A stretch of DNA of 64,000 nucleotides from Pseudomonas abietaniphila (GTDB lineage: Bacteria; Pseudomonadota; Gammaproteobacteria; Pseudomonadales; Pseudomonadaceae), in NCBI RefSeq assembly GCF_900100795.1, contig NZ_FNCO01000007.1:293715-357714 (forward strand), written 5' to 3'. The notes beneath the pieces were generated by a model. That model did not search any database and was not told the DNA's origin. It saw only the letters and a list, made by a program, of their open reading frames with translations. This document shows, piece after piece, positions 1 to 9,624 of the stretch. How positions within the stretch are numbered: position 1 is the stretch's first letter; each line of letters opens with the position of its first letter. The position numbers and the translations under genes were made by a program.

Positions 1-762
1 CTGCAGTTCCTGCCAGGTCATCTCGACAACCTCGCGCCCCGCTTCTGCCGCCGCAATTTGTCGCCCCAGGTCTGGACGTGCGACCAGACCGCGCCCGATC
101 ATGATGTCCCGTGCCCCGCAGATTTCACGGCAGCGACGCCAGTCGTCGACGGTCCAGATTTCACCGTTGGCGATGATCGGGATCTTCACCACGTCCTGGA
201 TCTTGCCGATCCATTCCCAGTGCGCGGGGGGTTTGTAACCGTCGACCTTGGTCCGGGCATGGACGACGATGTGTTCGGCGCCACCGGCTTCCAGCGCACG
301 GGCGCAATCCAGCGCCGGCTCGGTGCTGTCGTAACCGAGGCGCATCTTGGCGGTGACCGGAATGTGCGCGGGCACGGCGCGGCGGACATGGCTGAGGATC
401 GAATGCAGCAGCTCAGGCTCTTTCAACAGCACCGCCCCACCCCGCGACTTGTTGACGGTCTTGGCCGGGCAGCCGAAGTTCAGGTCAATCACAGGGGCGC
501 CCAGTTCGGCGGCGAAGGCTGCGTTTTCCGCCAGGCACACAGGATCTGAACCCAGCAGCTGCACGCGCAACGGCACGCCCGCGCGGGTCTTGGCGTCCGT
601 CAGCAGTTCGGAGGCGAACTTGTGGAAATAGTGCGCAGGCAACAGACGCTCGGTCACCCGGATGAATTCGGTCACGCACCAGTCGATGCCGCCGACCTGG
701 GTCAGCACATCGCGCAGAATGTCGTCGACCAGGCCTTCCATGGGTGCCAGAGCAATTTGCAT
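1..762 (-). CDS. dusC: tRNA-dihydrouridine synthase C, 3' end cut by window edge
   Basis: This is a FMN-dependent enzyme that reduces a specific uridine of tRNA to dihydrouridine in the cytoplasm. The frame is open for 254 codons from an ATG at 762 down to base 1 with no stop, so the C-terminal part lies outside the window. The protein begins MQIALAPMEGLVDDILRDVL, the usual DusC start. It contains the Dus signature DLNFGCPAKTVNKSRGGAVL with the catalytic cysteine near residue 98, then VTAKMRLG, the HARTK segment, IIANGEI and IMIGRG, which build the FMN-binding TIM barrel. Family and subfamily are clear from these motifs. The gene runs away from the thioesterase gene at 838-1278 on the same strand, separated by 75 bp. 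Confidence 0.93.
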   Translation of the reverse strand, partial: MQIALAPMEGLVDDILRDVLTQVGGIDWCVTEFIRVTERLLPAHYFHKFASELLTDAKTRAGVPLRVQLLGSDPVCLAENAAFAAELGAPVIDLNFGCPAKTVNKSRGGAVLLKEPELLHSILSHVRRAVPAHIPVTAKMRLGYDSTEPALDCARALEAGGAEHIVVHARTKVDGYKPPAHWEWIGKIQDVVKIPIIANGEIWTVDDWRRCREICGARDIMIGRGLVARPDLGRQIAAAEAGREVVEMTWQELQ

Positions 763-837
763 GGGGTCACACTCGAAAAAAGTCCGGCAGTTTACGCAGT
801 GGTGGCGCGCTTGGGAACGGGCCGAAGGCGCCGGACG

Positions 838-1278
838 TCAGGACGCTGCCGTCTGTAAGGCGGGCGCATAGCCTTCGATGAACTCAGCGGGCATGCGTTT
901 GGGCTTGCCCGTGGACAGCTCGATGCAGACGAAGGTGGTTTGCGCGCGCAGCAACGTCACCCCGTCACTGGGCCGCTTGAGTTGAAAACGCCGGGTCATC
1001 TTCAGGCGCTGATCCCAGTCCACGATCCAGGTCGCCAGTTGCAGCTCGTCGTCCTGATAGGCGCTGGCCAGATAGTCGATTTCATGACGGACCACCGCCA
1101 TGGCGCGGTCCAGACGCCGGTACTCGGTCAAATCGAGCCCCAACTGTTGTGAATGGCGCCACGCGCAGCGCTCAAGCCAGGTGACGTACACCGCATTGTT
1201 GGCGTGCCCCAATCCATCGATGTCGTCCTCGCCCACGTTCAGGTCGATGACGAATGGCGTTGCCAGATCCCAGACCAT
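838..1278 (-). CDS. acyl-CoA thioesterase, hotdog fold (4HBT/YbgC-like)
   Basis: This 146-residue protein has the length and layout of single-domain hotdog thioesterases. Near the N-terminus it carries the motif DIDGLGHANNAVYVTWLERC (residues about 18-37). This matches the 4-hydroxybenzoyl-CoA thioesterase / FadM-YbgC signature, in which an acid and the HxN segment lie at the active site. Such enzymes hydrolyse acyl-CoA thioesters in the cytosol; the acyl substrate cannot be read from the sequence. The start codon is the ATG at 1278. The gene lies between dusC and a TetR regulator on the same strand, so the regulator may control it, but that is only inferred from position. Confidence 0.85.
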   Translation of the reverse strand: MVWDLATPFVIDLNVGEDDIDGLGHANNAVYVTWLERCAWRHSQQLGLDLTEYRRLDRAMAVVRHEIDYLASAYQDDELQLATWIVDWDQRLKMTRRFQLKRPSDGVTLLRAQTTFVCIELSTGKPKRMPAEFIEGYAPALQTAAS

Positions 1279-1361
1279 GCTCGTTCCTGCCCCTCGTTAG
1301 TTCGTTCGCGGGCAGTGTAACCAAAAGCACGTCAGCAGGGTCCGTCTCTGTCAGTAACGCC

Positions 1362-1901
1362 TCACTGCATGGCCGACTTGGCGGCACGCAGCACGCGGTC
1401 TGACAGCTCGCTTGGGCCGAGCGCTCGCGCCAGCGCCAGACCACCGAGCATCAGGGCAATGTCGGCCAGGGTTTTGTCGGTTTCTTCAGGGCTGGCGGCC
1501 AGTTGCGCGACCATCAACTCGATGTGCTCAGACAAGGCACCGCGAAAATCATCCGAGAGACGCGCCATCTCCCCGATCGCCGTGGGCAGCGGACAGGCGT
1601 GATCTTCGGCATCGCGGTGTTTGCGCGAGAGATAGAACGCCGCCAGCAAGGCGCGCCGCTCTTCGCCGGGAAGCTGGTCGTCTATTGTCGCGACCATGTC
1701 CCGGCGTTCGCTGAGCAACTGATTGAACGCCTCGAGCATCAAGGCTTCCTTGCTGTCGAAGTGCGCGTAGAAACCACCCACTGTCAGCCCCGCCGCGCCC
1801 ATGATTTCGTTGACGCTGGGCTCGACAGGCCCGCGCGCAATCAGCGCGACGCTGGCCGCATTGAGAATGCGTTCGCGGGTTTGTGCTTTCTTATCGTTCA
1901 T
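1362..1901 (-). CDS. TetR-family transcriptional regulator
   Basis: This is a 179-residue one-component repressor candidate. Residues about 8-55 hold the TetR helix-turn-helix: TRERILNAASVALIARG, then VNEIMGAAGLTVGGFYAHFD, with the family-typical GxFYxHF recognition helix. The remainder is a helical ligand-binding domain resembling the TetR C-terminal families found beside oxidoreductases and thioesterases; the ligand is unknown. The gene is read from its own sigma-70-like promoter (1927-1954), which overlaps an operator-like dyad, so autoregulation is likely. The thioesterase 84 bp downstream on the same strand may be a target or a co-transcribed gene. Confidence 0.9.
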   Translation of the reverse strand: MNDKKAQTRERILNAASVALIARGPVEPSVNEIMGAAGLTVGGFYAHFDSKEALMLEAFNQLLSERRDMVATIDDQLPGEERRALLAAFYLSRKHRDAEDHACPLPTAIGEMARLSDDFRGALSEHIELMVAQLAASPEETDKTLADIALMLGGLALARALGPSELSDRVLRAAKSAMQ

Positions 1902-1914
1902 GTCCGCCTCCGGG

Positions 1915-1954
1915 ATGATGGCAGTAATATTATCTGCATCATGCGGGATGGCAA
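1915..1954 (-). promoter_or_regulatory. promoter and probable autoregulatory operator of the TetR gene
   Basis: On the minus strand TTGCCA (1949-1954) and TAATAT (1927-1932) are separated by 16 bp and lie just upstream of the tetR start at 1901. An interrupted dyad covers the -10 region: ATGAT (1915-1919) with GCAG (1921-1924) on one side, and CTGC (1934-1937) with ATCAT (1938-1942) on the other. A dyad over the -10 box is the usual place for a TetR autorepressor to bind. The promoter match is directly visible; the operator role is inferred. Confidence 0.5.
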
Positions 1955-2090
1955 GTCGCGATGTGAACCCACTGATCCGTGGTCATCAAAAGCGTGGTCG
2001 TCAAAGGAGGGACGGGAAAATAAAACCCCAGAAAAACAAAAGGGCCATTCAATAATCGAATGACCCTTGGTCTCGCAGAGCGAGAAATCG

Positions 2091-2166
2091 TGGCGTCCCC
2101 TAGGGGACTCGAACCCCTGTTACCGCCGTGAAAGGGCGGTGTCCTAGGCCACTAGACGAAGGGGAC
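2091..2166 (-). tRNA. tRNA-Glu (TTC), copy 2
   Basis: This 76-nt tRNA starts GTCCCCTTCG on the minus strand and ends with an encoded CCA at 2091-2093. The anticodon loop CTTTCAC gives anticodon TTC, and the T arm contains GGTTCGAATCC. It appears identical to the copy at 2348-2423. It is the last gene of a Ala-Glu-Ala-Glu array. Confidence 0.97.
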
Positions 2167-2220
2167 GCAAAACCTTCGGTCAGGTTCGTTATAAACATCA
2201 TCAACGAACCCTGGCAAATT

Positions 2221-2296
2221 TGGTGGAGCTAAGCGGGATCGAACCGCTGACCTCCTGCATGCCATGCAGGCGCTCTCCCAGCTGAGCTATAGCCCC
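2221..2296 (-). tRNA. tRNA-Ala (GGC), copy 2
   Basis: This 76-nt tRNA starts GGGGCTATAGCTCAGCTGGG on the minus strand and ends with encoded CCA at 2221-2223. The anticodon stem-loop CCTGC-ATGGCAT-GCAGG gives anticodon GGC, and the T arm has GGTTCGATCC. It appears identical to the copy at 2512-2587. tRNA-Ala(GGC) beside gltX is also found in other gamma-proteobacteria. Confidence 0.97.
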
Positions 2297-2347
2297 GAAT
2301 TTACGTCTCTCGACGGAGATCAGCCTGTCGGCATCACTCGGTAAAAC

Positions 2348-2423
2348 TGGCGTCCCCTAGGGGACTCGAACCCCTGTTACCGCCGTGAAAGGGCGGTGTC
2401 CTAGGCCACTAGACGAAGGGGAC
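2348..2423 (-). tRNA. tRNA-Glu (TTC), copy 1
   Basis: This is a 76-nt tRNA with anticodon TTC in the loop CTTTCAC and an encoded CCA at 2348-2350. It appears identical in sequence to the copy at 2091-2166. Its substrate synthetase, GltX, is encoded directly upstream on the same strand. Confidence 0.97.
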
Positions 2424-2511
2424 GTAACCCTTGTGTACCTGAATCGGTGCTGGTTCCGATTTTTGCGGTACAAACTTCAAGGCAGTGTAGCCAACCTTGA
2501 AGTTTCTAAAT

Positions 2512-2587
2512 TGGTGGAGCTAAGCGGGATCGAACCGCTGACCTCCTGCATGCCATGCAGGCGCTCTCCCAGCTGAGCTATAGCCCC
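2512..2587 (-). tRNA. tRNA-Ala (GGC), copy 1
   Basis: This is the first tRNA after the promoter at 2653-2681. It is 76 nt long, with anticodon GGC in the loop ATGGCAT and an encoded CCA at 2512-2514. It appears identical to the copy at 2221-2296. Confidence 0.97.
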
Positions 2588-2645
2588 ACATTACACTCTC
2601 AGATCACTTGGCGTTGCCGCCGCGTTTCTGTGTTGCCGTGTGGAC

Positions 2646-2681
2646 GGGGCGCATATTAAGTGCGACCCACATACCTGTCAA
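2646..2681 (-). promoter_or_regulatory. strong sigma-70 promoter of the tRNA array, GC-rich discriminator
   Basis: On the minus strand a perfect -35 TTGACA (2676-2681) is followed after 17 bp by TAATAT (2653-2658). The discriminator GCGCCCC (2646-2652) is the GC-rich type that makes stable-RNA promoters sensitive to ppGpp. The spacing to the first tRNA-Ala (5' end at 2587) leaves a short leader. It lies downstream of gltX, so the tRNA array has its own start. Confidence 0.85.
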
Positions 2682-2810
2682 ACTTTTTTTCAACAAATTC
2701 CAAAAGAATTTTCCGGGATAACAATCACTTACCGCCCTCCCCTGAAGAATCAGGGCGTTGCTCGGCCACCGTGCGCCCGTGTTCGGGTACGCACAGCGGC
2801 CGGGCATGAC

Positions 2811-4292
2811 TCAGCCGATGGCGCCGAGCAGCTTTTCCCACTCTTTGTTTTCTTTCTTCGAAACGCCGCCCAGCCGGTCAAGCGCCTGGCGCAGACGGAA
2901 GCGGGTCAGGTCCGGACCGAGGATTTCCATGGCATCGGTCACCGACACCGAATTGGCCTGGCCGGTGATCGCGGCGAACATCAGCGGCATGGCGTCGCGC
3001 AGCTTCAGCTCGAGGTGCTCGACCACGGCCTGGATGCAACCGGTAATGGTGTCTTTCTCCCACTGACGCAGGGATTCCAGCTTCCACAGAATCAGCTGCA
3101 GCACCTGACGCACCTGCTCCGGCGACAGTTTCTTGTGCTCGAACAGTTTCGGGTCCGGGTTGACGCCCCCTGCGAAGAAGAAACCACCCAGCGGTGCGAC
3201 CTGACTGAACGTTTCCACGCGCCCCTGAACGTGCGGCGCGATCTTCATCATGTAGTCGCTGTTGAACGCCCACTTCTGAACACGTGCGGCGAACTCTTCG
3301 ACCGGCAACTCACGCAGCCACTGGCCGTTGAGCCAGGACAGTTTCTCGATGTCGAAGATCGGACCGCCCAGCGAGACGCGGTTCAGGTCAAAGTTGTCGA
3401 CCATTTCCTGCAACGAGAACTTCTCGCGCTCGTCCGGCATCGACCAGCCCATCCGGCCCAGGTAGTTGAGCATCGCTTCGGGCATGAAGCCCATGCGCTC
3501 ATAGAACGTGACGGAGGTCGGGTTCTTGCGTTTGGACAGTTTGCTTTTGTCCGGGTTACGCAGCAGCGGCATGTAGCACAACGCCGGTTTTTCCCAGCCG
3601 AAGTACTCGTAAAGCAGAATCAGTTTCGGGGCCGACGGCAGCCACTCTTCGCCGCGCAGCACGTGGGTGATGCCCATCAGGTGGTCGTCGACGACGTTCG
3701 CCAGGAAGTAGGTCGGCAGACCGTCGGTCTTCATCAGGACCTGCATGTCCATGCGGTCCCATGGGATTTCGACTTCACCGCGCAGGATGTCCGGCACGAC
3801 GCACACGCCTTCGCTCGGCACTTTCATGCGGATCACGTGGGGTTCGCCGGCGGCCAGACGGCGCTCGACTTCTTCCTTCGACAACAGCAACGCACGCCCG
3901 TCGTAACGCGGGGTTTCGCCACGGGCCATCTGCTCGGCGCGCATCTGGTCCAGCTCTTCGGCGGTGCAGAAGCACGGGAAGGCATGACCGGCGTCGACCA
4001 GTTGCTGGGTGTACTGCTTGTAGATGTCGCCACGCTCGCTTTGACGGTATGGGCCGTGCGGGCCGCCGACGTCCGGGCCTTCGCTCCATTCGATACCGAG
4101 CCAGCGCAGGGCATCGAAAATCTGTTGTTCGGACTCGCGGGTCGAGCGCAGCTGATCGGTGTCTTCAATGCGCAGGATGAACTCGCCGCCGTGTTGCTTG
4201 GCAAAGCAATAGTTGAAGAGTGCGATGTAAGCCGTGCCAACGTGGGGGTCGCCGGTAGGCGATGGCGCGATGCGGGTACGAACGGTGGTCAT
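2811..4292 (-). CDS. gltX: glutamyl-tRNA synthetase
   Basis: This class I aminoacyl-tRNA synthetase charges tRNA-Glu with glutamate in the cytosol. The 493-residue length fits the bacterial enzyme. The N-terminal Rossmann domain has the HIGH-type motif in SPTGDPHVGTAYIALFN (residues about 10-26). The KMSKS-type loop is DKSKLSKRKNPTS near residue 245. The segment LRIEDTDQLRST is typical of GluRS. The ATG at 4292 starts MTTVRTRIAPSPTGDPHVGT, the usual N-terminus. Two copies of its cognate tRNA-Glu lie directly downstream on the same strand, behind a separate promoter. Confidence 0.98.
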   Translation of the reverse strand: MTTVRTRIAPSPTGDPHVGTAYIALFNYCFAKQHGGEFILRIEDTDQLRSTRESEQQIFDALRWLGIEWSEGPDVGGPHGPYRQSERGDIYKQYTQQLVDAGHAFPCFCTAEELDQMRAEQMARGETPRYDGRALLLSKEEVERRLAAGEPHVIRMKVPSEGVCVVPDILRGEVEIPWDRMDMQVLMKTDGLPTYFLANVVDDHLMGITHVLRGEEWLPSAPKLILLYEYFGWEKPALCYMPLLRNPDKSKLSKRKNPTSVTFYERMGFMPEAMLNYLGRMGWSMPDEREKFSLQEMVDNFDLNRVSLGGPIFDIEKLSWLNGQWLRELPVEEFAARVQKWAFNSDYMMKIAPHVQGRVETFSQVAPLGGFFFAGGVNPDPKLFEHKKLSPEQVRQVLQLILWKLESLRQWEKDTITGCIQAVVEHLELKLRDAMPLMFAAITGQANSVSVTDAMEILGPDLTRFRLRQALDRLGGVSKKENKEWEKLLGAIG

Positions 4293-4545
4293 GGAAAATT
4301 CCGAATAGGTCGAACAAGCCGCGAATCTTAACAGGCGCAGCCCTCGCGGCTCCAGCGCCGGAACCGGATCACGGGGCAGATTCGCACAGGTGGGAACTCA
4401 GCGTAGCCCGTCCCTCACCCCGCGCCATAAATGAATACCGGATTATCACTTCCAGTCATTATTTCAACGATGGCTAGGTGCCAGACCTTCTTTGCTGATA
4501 ATTTGTTGCTGATCATTTCCTGACTTTCCAATAATCAGAATAACC

Positions 4546-5604
4546 ATGCCTGCCCAACTGAAACGCCGCCTGTTCATCTTTTTCGGGGTGGTCCTGTTGA
4601 TCGCCCTCGCCTTCTTCGCCCAGTGGTATTTAAAAGGACGTTTTTACGAAACCACCGATAACGCCTACGTGCAGGGTGAGATCACCCGGGTGTCCAGCCA
4701 GTTGGCCGCGCGGGTCAGCGACGTGCGGGTGCAGGACAACCAGCACGTCGAAAAAGGTCAGTTGCTGGTGCGGCTGGAACCCGATGACTTCCGTCTGGCG
4801 ATCGACCGCGCGCAGGCCACCCTCGCCACGCGTGAAGCCGAACGTTTGCAGGCACAAAGCAAGCTGACCCAGCAATCGAGCCTGATCGCGGCCAGCGACG
4901 CGCAGGTACAAGCCAATCAAGCGACCCTTGGCCGTACGCAACTCGACCTGGCGCGTCTGCAAAAGCTGCGCACGCCGGGCTTCGTCTCGGAAGCGCAAGT
5001 CACCACCATGACCGCCGACAGCAACGTCGCCCGCTCGCAGGTCACCAAAGCCCAGGCCGACGCGCAGAGCCAGCGTCAGCAGGTTAATGCGCTGAATGCA
5101 GAGATCAAGCGCCTCGACGCGCAAATCGCCAACGCCCGCGCGGACCTGGCGCAGGCCGAGATCAATATGCAGCGCACGGAGATCCACTCGCCGATCAGCG
5201 GGCTGGTCGGCCAGCGGGCGGCGCGCAACGGTCAGTACGTGCAGGCGGGTGCGTACCTGCTGTCCATCGTGCCCGATGAAGACATCTGGGTGCAGGCCAA
5301 CTTCAAGGAAACCCAGATCGAGCACATGGAGATCGGACAGCCCGCCGAGCTGACGTTCGACAGTTTTCCCGGCACGCCGATCAAGGGGCAGGTCAACAGC
5401 CTGTTCGCCGCGTCCGGTGCGCAGTTCAGCCTGCTGCCGCCGGACAACGCCACCGGCAACTTCACCAAGGTCGTGCAGCGCATTCCGGTGAAACTGACCT
5501 TCGCCCCCGACAATCCCCTGCACGGCAAGATCCGGCCGGGGATGTCGGTGACGGTTTCGGTCAATATCAAGCACGCTGGCGACGACGCGCACAGTGGCCG
5601 GTGA
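4546..5604 (+). CDS. HlyD/EmrA-family membrane fusion protein
   Basis: This is the periplasmic adaptor of a tripartite efflux system, linking the inner-membrane MFS pump encoded next to it to an outer-membrane channel encoded elsewhere. The 352-residue protein has one N-terminal membrane helix (about residues 8-27, LFIFFGVVLLIALAFFAQWY). The EmrA-type sequence ETTDNAYVQGE follows, then a biotinyl/lipoyl-like half, a long coiled-coil hairpin (about 75-190), the second half (EIHSPISGLVG) and a beta-barrel domain. It overlaps the downstream permease gene by 11 bp, which indicates translational coupling. Substrates cannot be read from the sequence. Confidence 0.92.
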   Translation: MPAQLKRRLFIFFGVVLLIALAFFAQWYLKGRFYETTDNAYVQGEITRVSSQLAARVSDVRVQDNQHVEKGQLLVRLEPDDFRLAIDRAQATLATREAERLQAQSKLTQQSSLIAASDAQVQANQATLGRTQLDLARLQKLRTPGFVSEAQVTTMTADSNVARSQVTKAQADAQSQRQQVNALNAEIKRLDAQIANARADLAQAEINMQRTEIHSPISGLVGQRAARNGQYVQAGAYLLSIVPDEDIWVQANFKETQIEHMEIGQPAELTFDSFPGTPIKGQVNSLFAASGAQFSLLPPDNATGNFTKVVQRIPVKLTFAPDNPLHGKIRPGMSVTVSVNIKHAGDDAHSGR

Positions 5605-7144
5605 CGAGCTGATCCGCCCGGTCGGCGAGCCGAGCCGGCGCGACTGGATCGCAGTGATGAGCGTGATGCTCGGCGCCTTCATGGCGGTGCTGGATATCCA
5701 GATCACCAACTCGTCGCTCAAGGACATTCAGGGCGCGTTGTCGGCGACCCTCGAAGAAGGCTCGTGGATTTCCACCTCTTATCTGGTGGCCGAAATCATC
5801 ATGATCCCGCTCACCGCCTGGCTGGTGCAGTTGCTCTCGGCACGGCGTCTGGCGGTGTGGGTGTCGCTGGGGTTCCTGGTCTCGTCCCTGCTCTGCTCGA
5901 TGGCCTGGAGCCTGGAGAGCATGATCGTGTTCCGCGCCATGCAGGGCTTCACCGGCGGCGCGCTGATCCCGCTGGCATTCACCCTGACGCTGATCAAACT
6001 CCCCGAACACCATCGCGCAAAAGGCATGGCGCTGTTCGCCATGACCGCCACCTTCGCGCCCTCCATCGGCCCCACCCTCGGCGGGTGGCTGACGGAAAAC
6101 TTCGGTTGGGAATACATTTTCTACATCAACATCCCGCCAGGACTGGTGATGATCGCCGGGCTGCTCTACGGGCTCGAAAAGAAAGCGCCGCACTGGGAGT
6201 TGCTCAAGAGCACCGACTACGCCGGCATTGTTACCCTCGGCGTCGGGCTGGGCTGTCTGCAGGTGTTTCTTGAAGAAGGTCATCGCAAGGACTGGCTGGA
6301 ATCGAACCTCATCGTCAGCCTGGGCAGCATCGCCTTGATCAGCCTGATTACCTTCGTGATCATCCAGTTCTCCAAACCCAAACCGCTGATCAACCTGGGC
6401 ATCCTCGGCAACCGCAATTTCGGGCTGTCGAGCATTTCCAGTGTCGGGATGGGCGTTGGGCTGTACGGTTCGATCTATCTGCTGCCGCTGTACCTGGCAC
6501 AGATACAGGGTTACAACGCGCAACAGATTGGCGAAGTGATCATGTGGATGGGCATCCCCCAGCTGTTTCTGATTCCGCTTGTGCCGCAACTGATGAAGAT
6601 CATTTCGCCGAAAGTGCTGTGCACCCTGGGTTTTGGCCTGTTCGGGATCGCGAGCTTTTCATCGGGCGTGCTCAACCCGGATTTCGCCGGGCCGCAATTC
6701 AATCAGATCCAGATCGTTCGAGCGCTGGGTCAGCCGCTGATCATGGTGACCATCTCGCTGATTGCCACGGCGTTCATTCAGCCACAGGACGCCGGGTCGG
6801 CGTCGAGCCTGTTCAATATTCTGCGTAATCTCGGGGGCGCCATCGGCATTGCCTTGCTGGCGACCCTGCTGGATGCCCGGACCAAGACCTACTTCGACTA
6901 CTTGCGAGAGTCCATCTCCCCCGCCAACCCGCAAGTCGCCGAACGCATGGCACAGCTCACGGACCGATTGGGCAACGAGACGGCAGCGCTGGGCAAGCTC
7001 AGCGAAATCGCCCACCAGCAGGCGGCGATCATGGCCTACAACGATGCGTTTCATTTTGTCGGGATCGCGCTGGGGATCAGCATGGTGGCGGTGTTGTTGA
7101 CCAAGAAGCTGCCATCGGGAGTCAAGGGCGGTGCGGCGCATTAA
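5594..7144 (+). CDS. EmrB/DHA2-family MFS drug:H+ antiporter
   Basis: This 516-residue inner-membrane transporter has the 14-helix DHA2 layout. Typical segments are LGAFMAVLDIQITNSSLKDI in helix 1, the DHA2-characteristic GSWISTSYLVAEIIMIPL, and antiporter-type GPTLGGWL near residue 165. It works with the EmrA-like adaptor just upstream to extrude drugs or metabolites. The likely start is GTG at 5594, inside the end of the adaptor gene; an 11-bp overlap supports one operon. The cytoplasmic tail ends at 7144 and a REP pair follows. Confidence 0.93.
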   Translation: MAGDELIRPVGEPSRRDWIAVMSVMLGAFMAVLDIQITNSSLKDIQGALSATLEEGSWISTSYLVAEIIMIPLTAWLVQLLSARRLAVWVSLGFLVSSLLCSMAWSLESMIVFRAMQGFTGGALIPLAFTLTLIKLPEHHRAKGMALFAMTATFAPSIGPTLGGWLTENFGWEYIFYINIPPGLVMIAGLLYGLEKKAPHWELLKSTDYAGIVTLGVGLGCLQVFLEEGHRKDWLESNLIVSLGSIALISLITFVIIQFSKPKPLINLGILGNRNFGLSSISSVGMGVGLYGSIYLLPLYLAQIQGYNAQQIGEVIMWMGIPQLFLIPLVPQLMKIISPKVLCTLGFGLFGIASFSSGVLNPDFAGPQFNQIQIVRALGQPLIMVTISLIATAFIQPQDAGSASSLFNILRNLGGAIGIALLATLLDARTKTYFDYLRESISPANPQVAERMAQLTDRLGNETAALGKLSEIAHQQAAIMAYNDAFHFVGIALGISMVAVLLTKKLPSGVKGGAAH

Positions 7145-7153
7145 GGTTTTTCC

Positions 7154-7240
7154 CTGTAGGGGCGAATTCATTCGCGAAAAATTGATCAGGCGCCAGAGGT
7201 GCATCGCCTGTACAACCATCGCGAATGAATTCGCTCCCAC
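7154..7240. repeat. REP pair, GAATTCATTCGCGA type
   Basis: Two inverted REP-like halves flank a short spacer: GGGGCGAATTCATTCGCGAA on the left and TCGCGAATGAATTCGCTCCCAC on the right. The same family occurs at 26400-26487 and in degenerate form at 28563-28653. It sits between the ends of the emrB-like and uvrB genes, which converge here. Confidence 0.85.
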
Positions 7241-7268
7241 CGAAAGTCCCCGTTTGCTCAGCCTGCGA

Positions 7269-9284
<2,016 letters not shown>

Positions 9285-9442
9285 AACCTACCTCTGTGTT
9301 CGCTCTCGCCCGAACGAGACTTCCGGGCCAGGGCGTAATGAGCGCGGACGACTGATCCCGTCAAAGGAAAAGACGTACGAAGAAAAGAATGATGGGACTA
9401 CAAATGGTGGCCATAGCGCCAGCTTTCAAGCCGTCCTCAGGA

Positions 9443-9468
9443 CATTAGTCAGCGTGACATGACTAATG
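9443..9468. promoter_or_regulatory. perfect 9-bp inverted repeat in the uvrB/tyrB divergent region
   Basis: CATTAGTCA (9443-9451) and TGACTAATG (9460-9468) are exact inverted repeats with an 8-bp spacer. No T-run follows on either strand, so it is not a simple terminator. The 340-bp region 9285-9624 otherwise holds a TATACT -10 candidate at 9537-9542 for the aminotransferase gene and no gene. The dyad could be a binding site for a regulator of either flanking gene; the protein is unknown. Confidence 0.35.
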
Positions 9469-9624
9469 GTCGAAAATAATCGGAAAAACCCGGAAAAAAC
9501 CAGTCCCGACCTGTCGCCCCCGCTCGCGATGCTCTCTATACTGACTCCCCGTTTGTGCACCGCTCTAGTGCATTCGGCCGGAGCGATGCGACCCATTCAC
9601 TCCCCATTCAGAGCCGCCGCAAAA

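Noticed and set aside
2385..2576. 63-codon plus-strand ORF reading VELSGIEPLTSCMP
   Set aside because: It is the antisense of tRNA-Ala and tRNA-Glu; this peptide is a well-known false call over tRNA genes.
2731..2763. Terminator after gltX
   Set aside because: A CCCTGA-TTCT-TCAGGG hairpin exists on the minus strand, but no T-run follows, so it is not called as a terminator.
2640..4331. 563-codon open frame on the plus strand
   Set aside because: It lies fully antisense to gltX, has His/Gln/Arg-rich composition without any domain, and is a GC-rich shadow.
9285..9464. LexA box upstream of uvrB
   Set aside because: No CTGTATATA-like dyad was found in the region; uvrB may not be SOS-controlled here or the site is too diverged.
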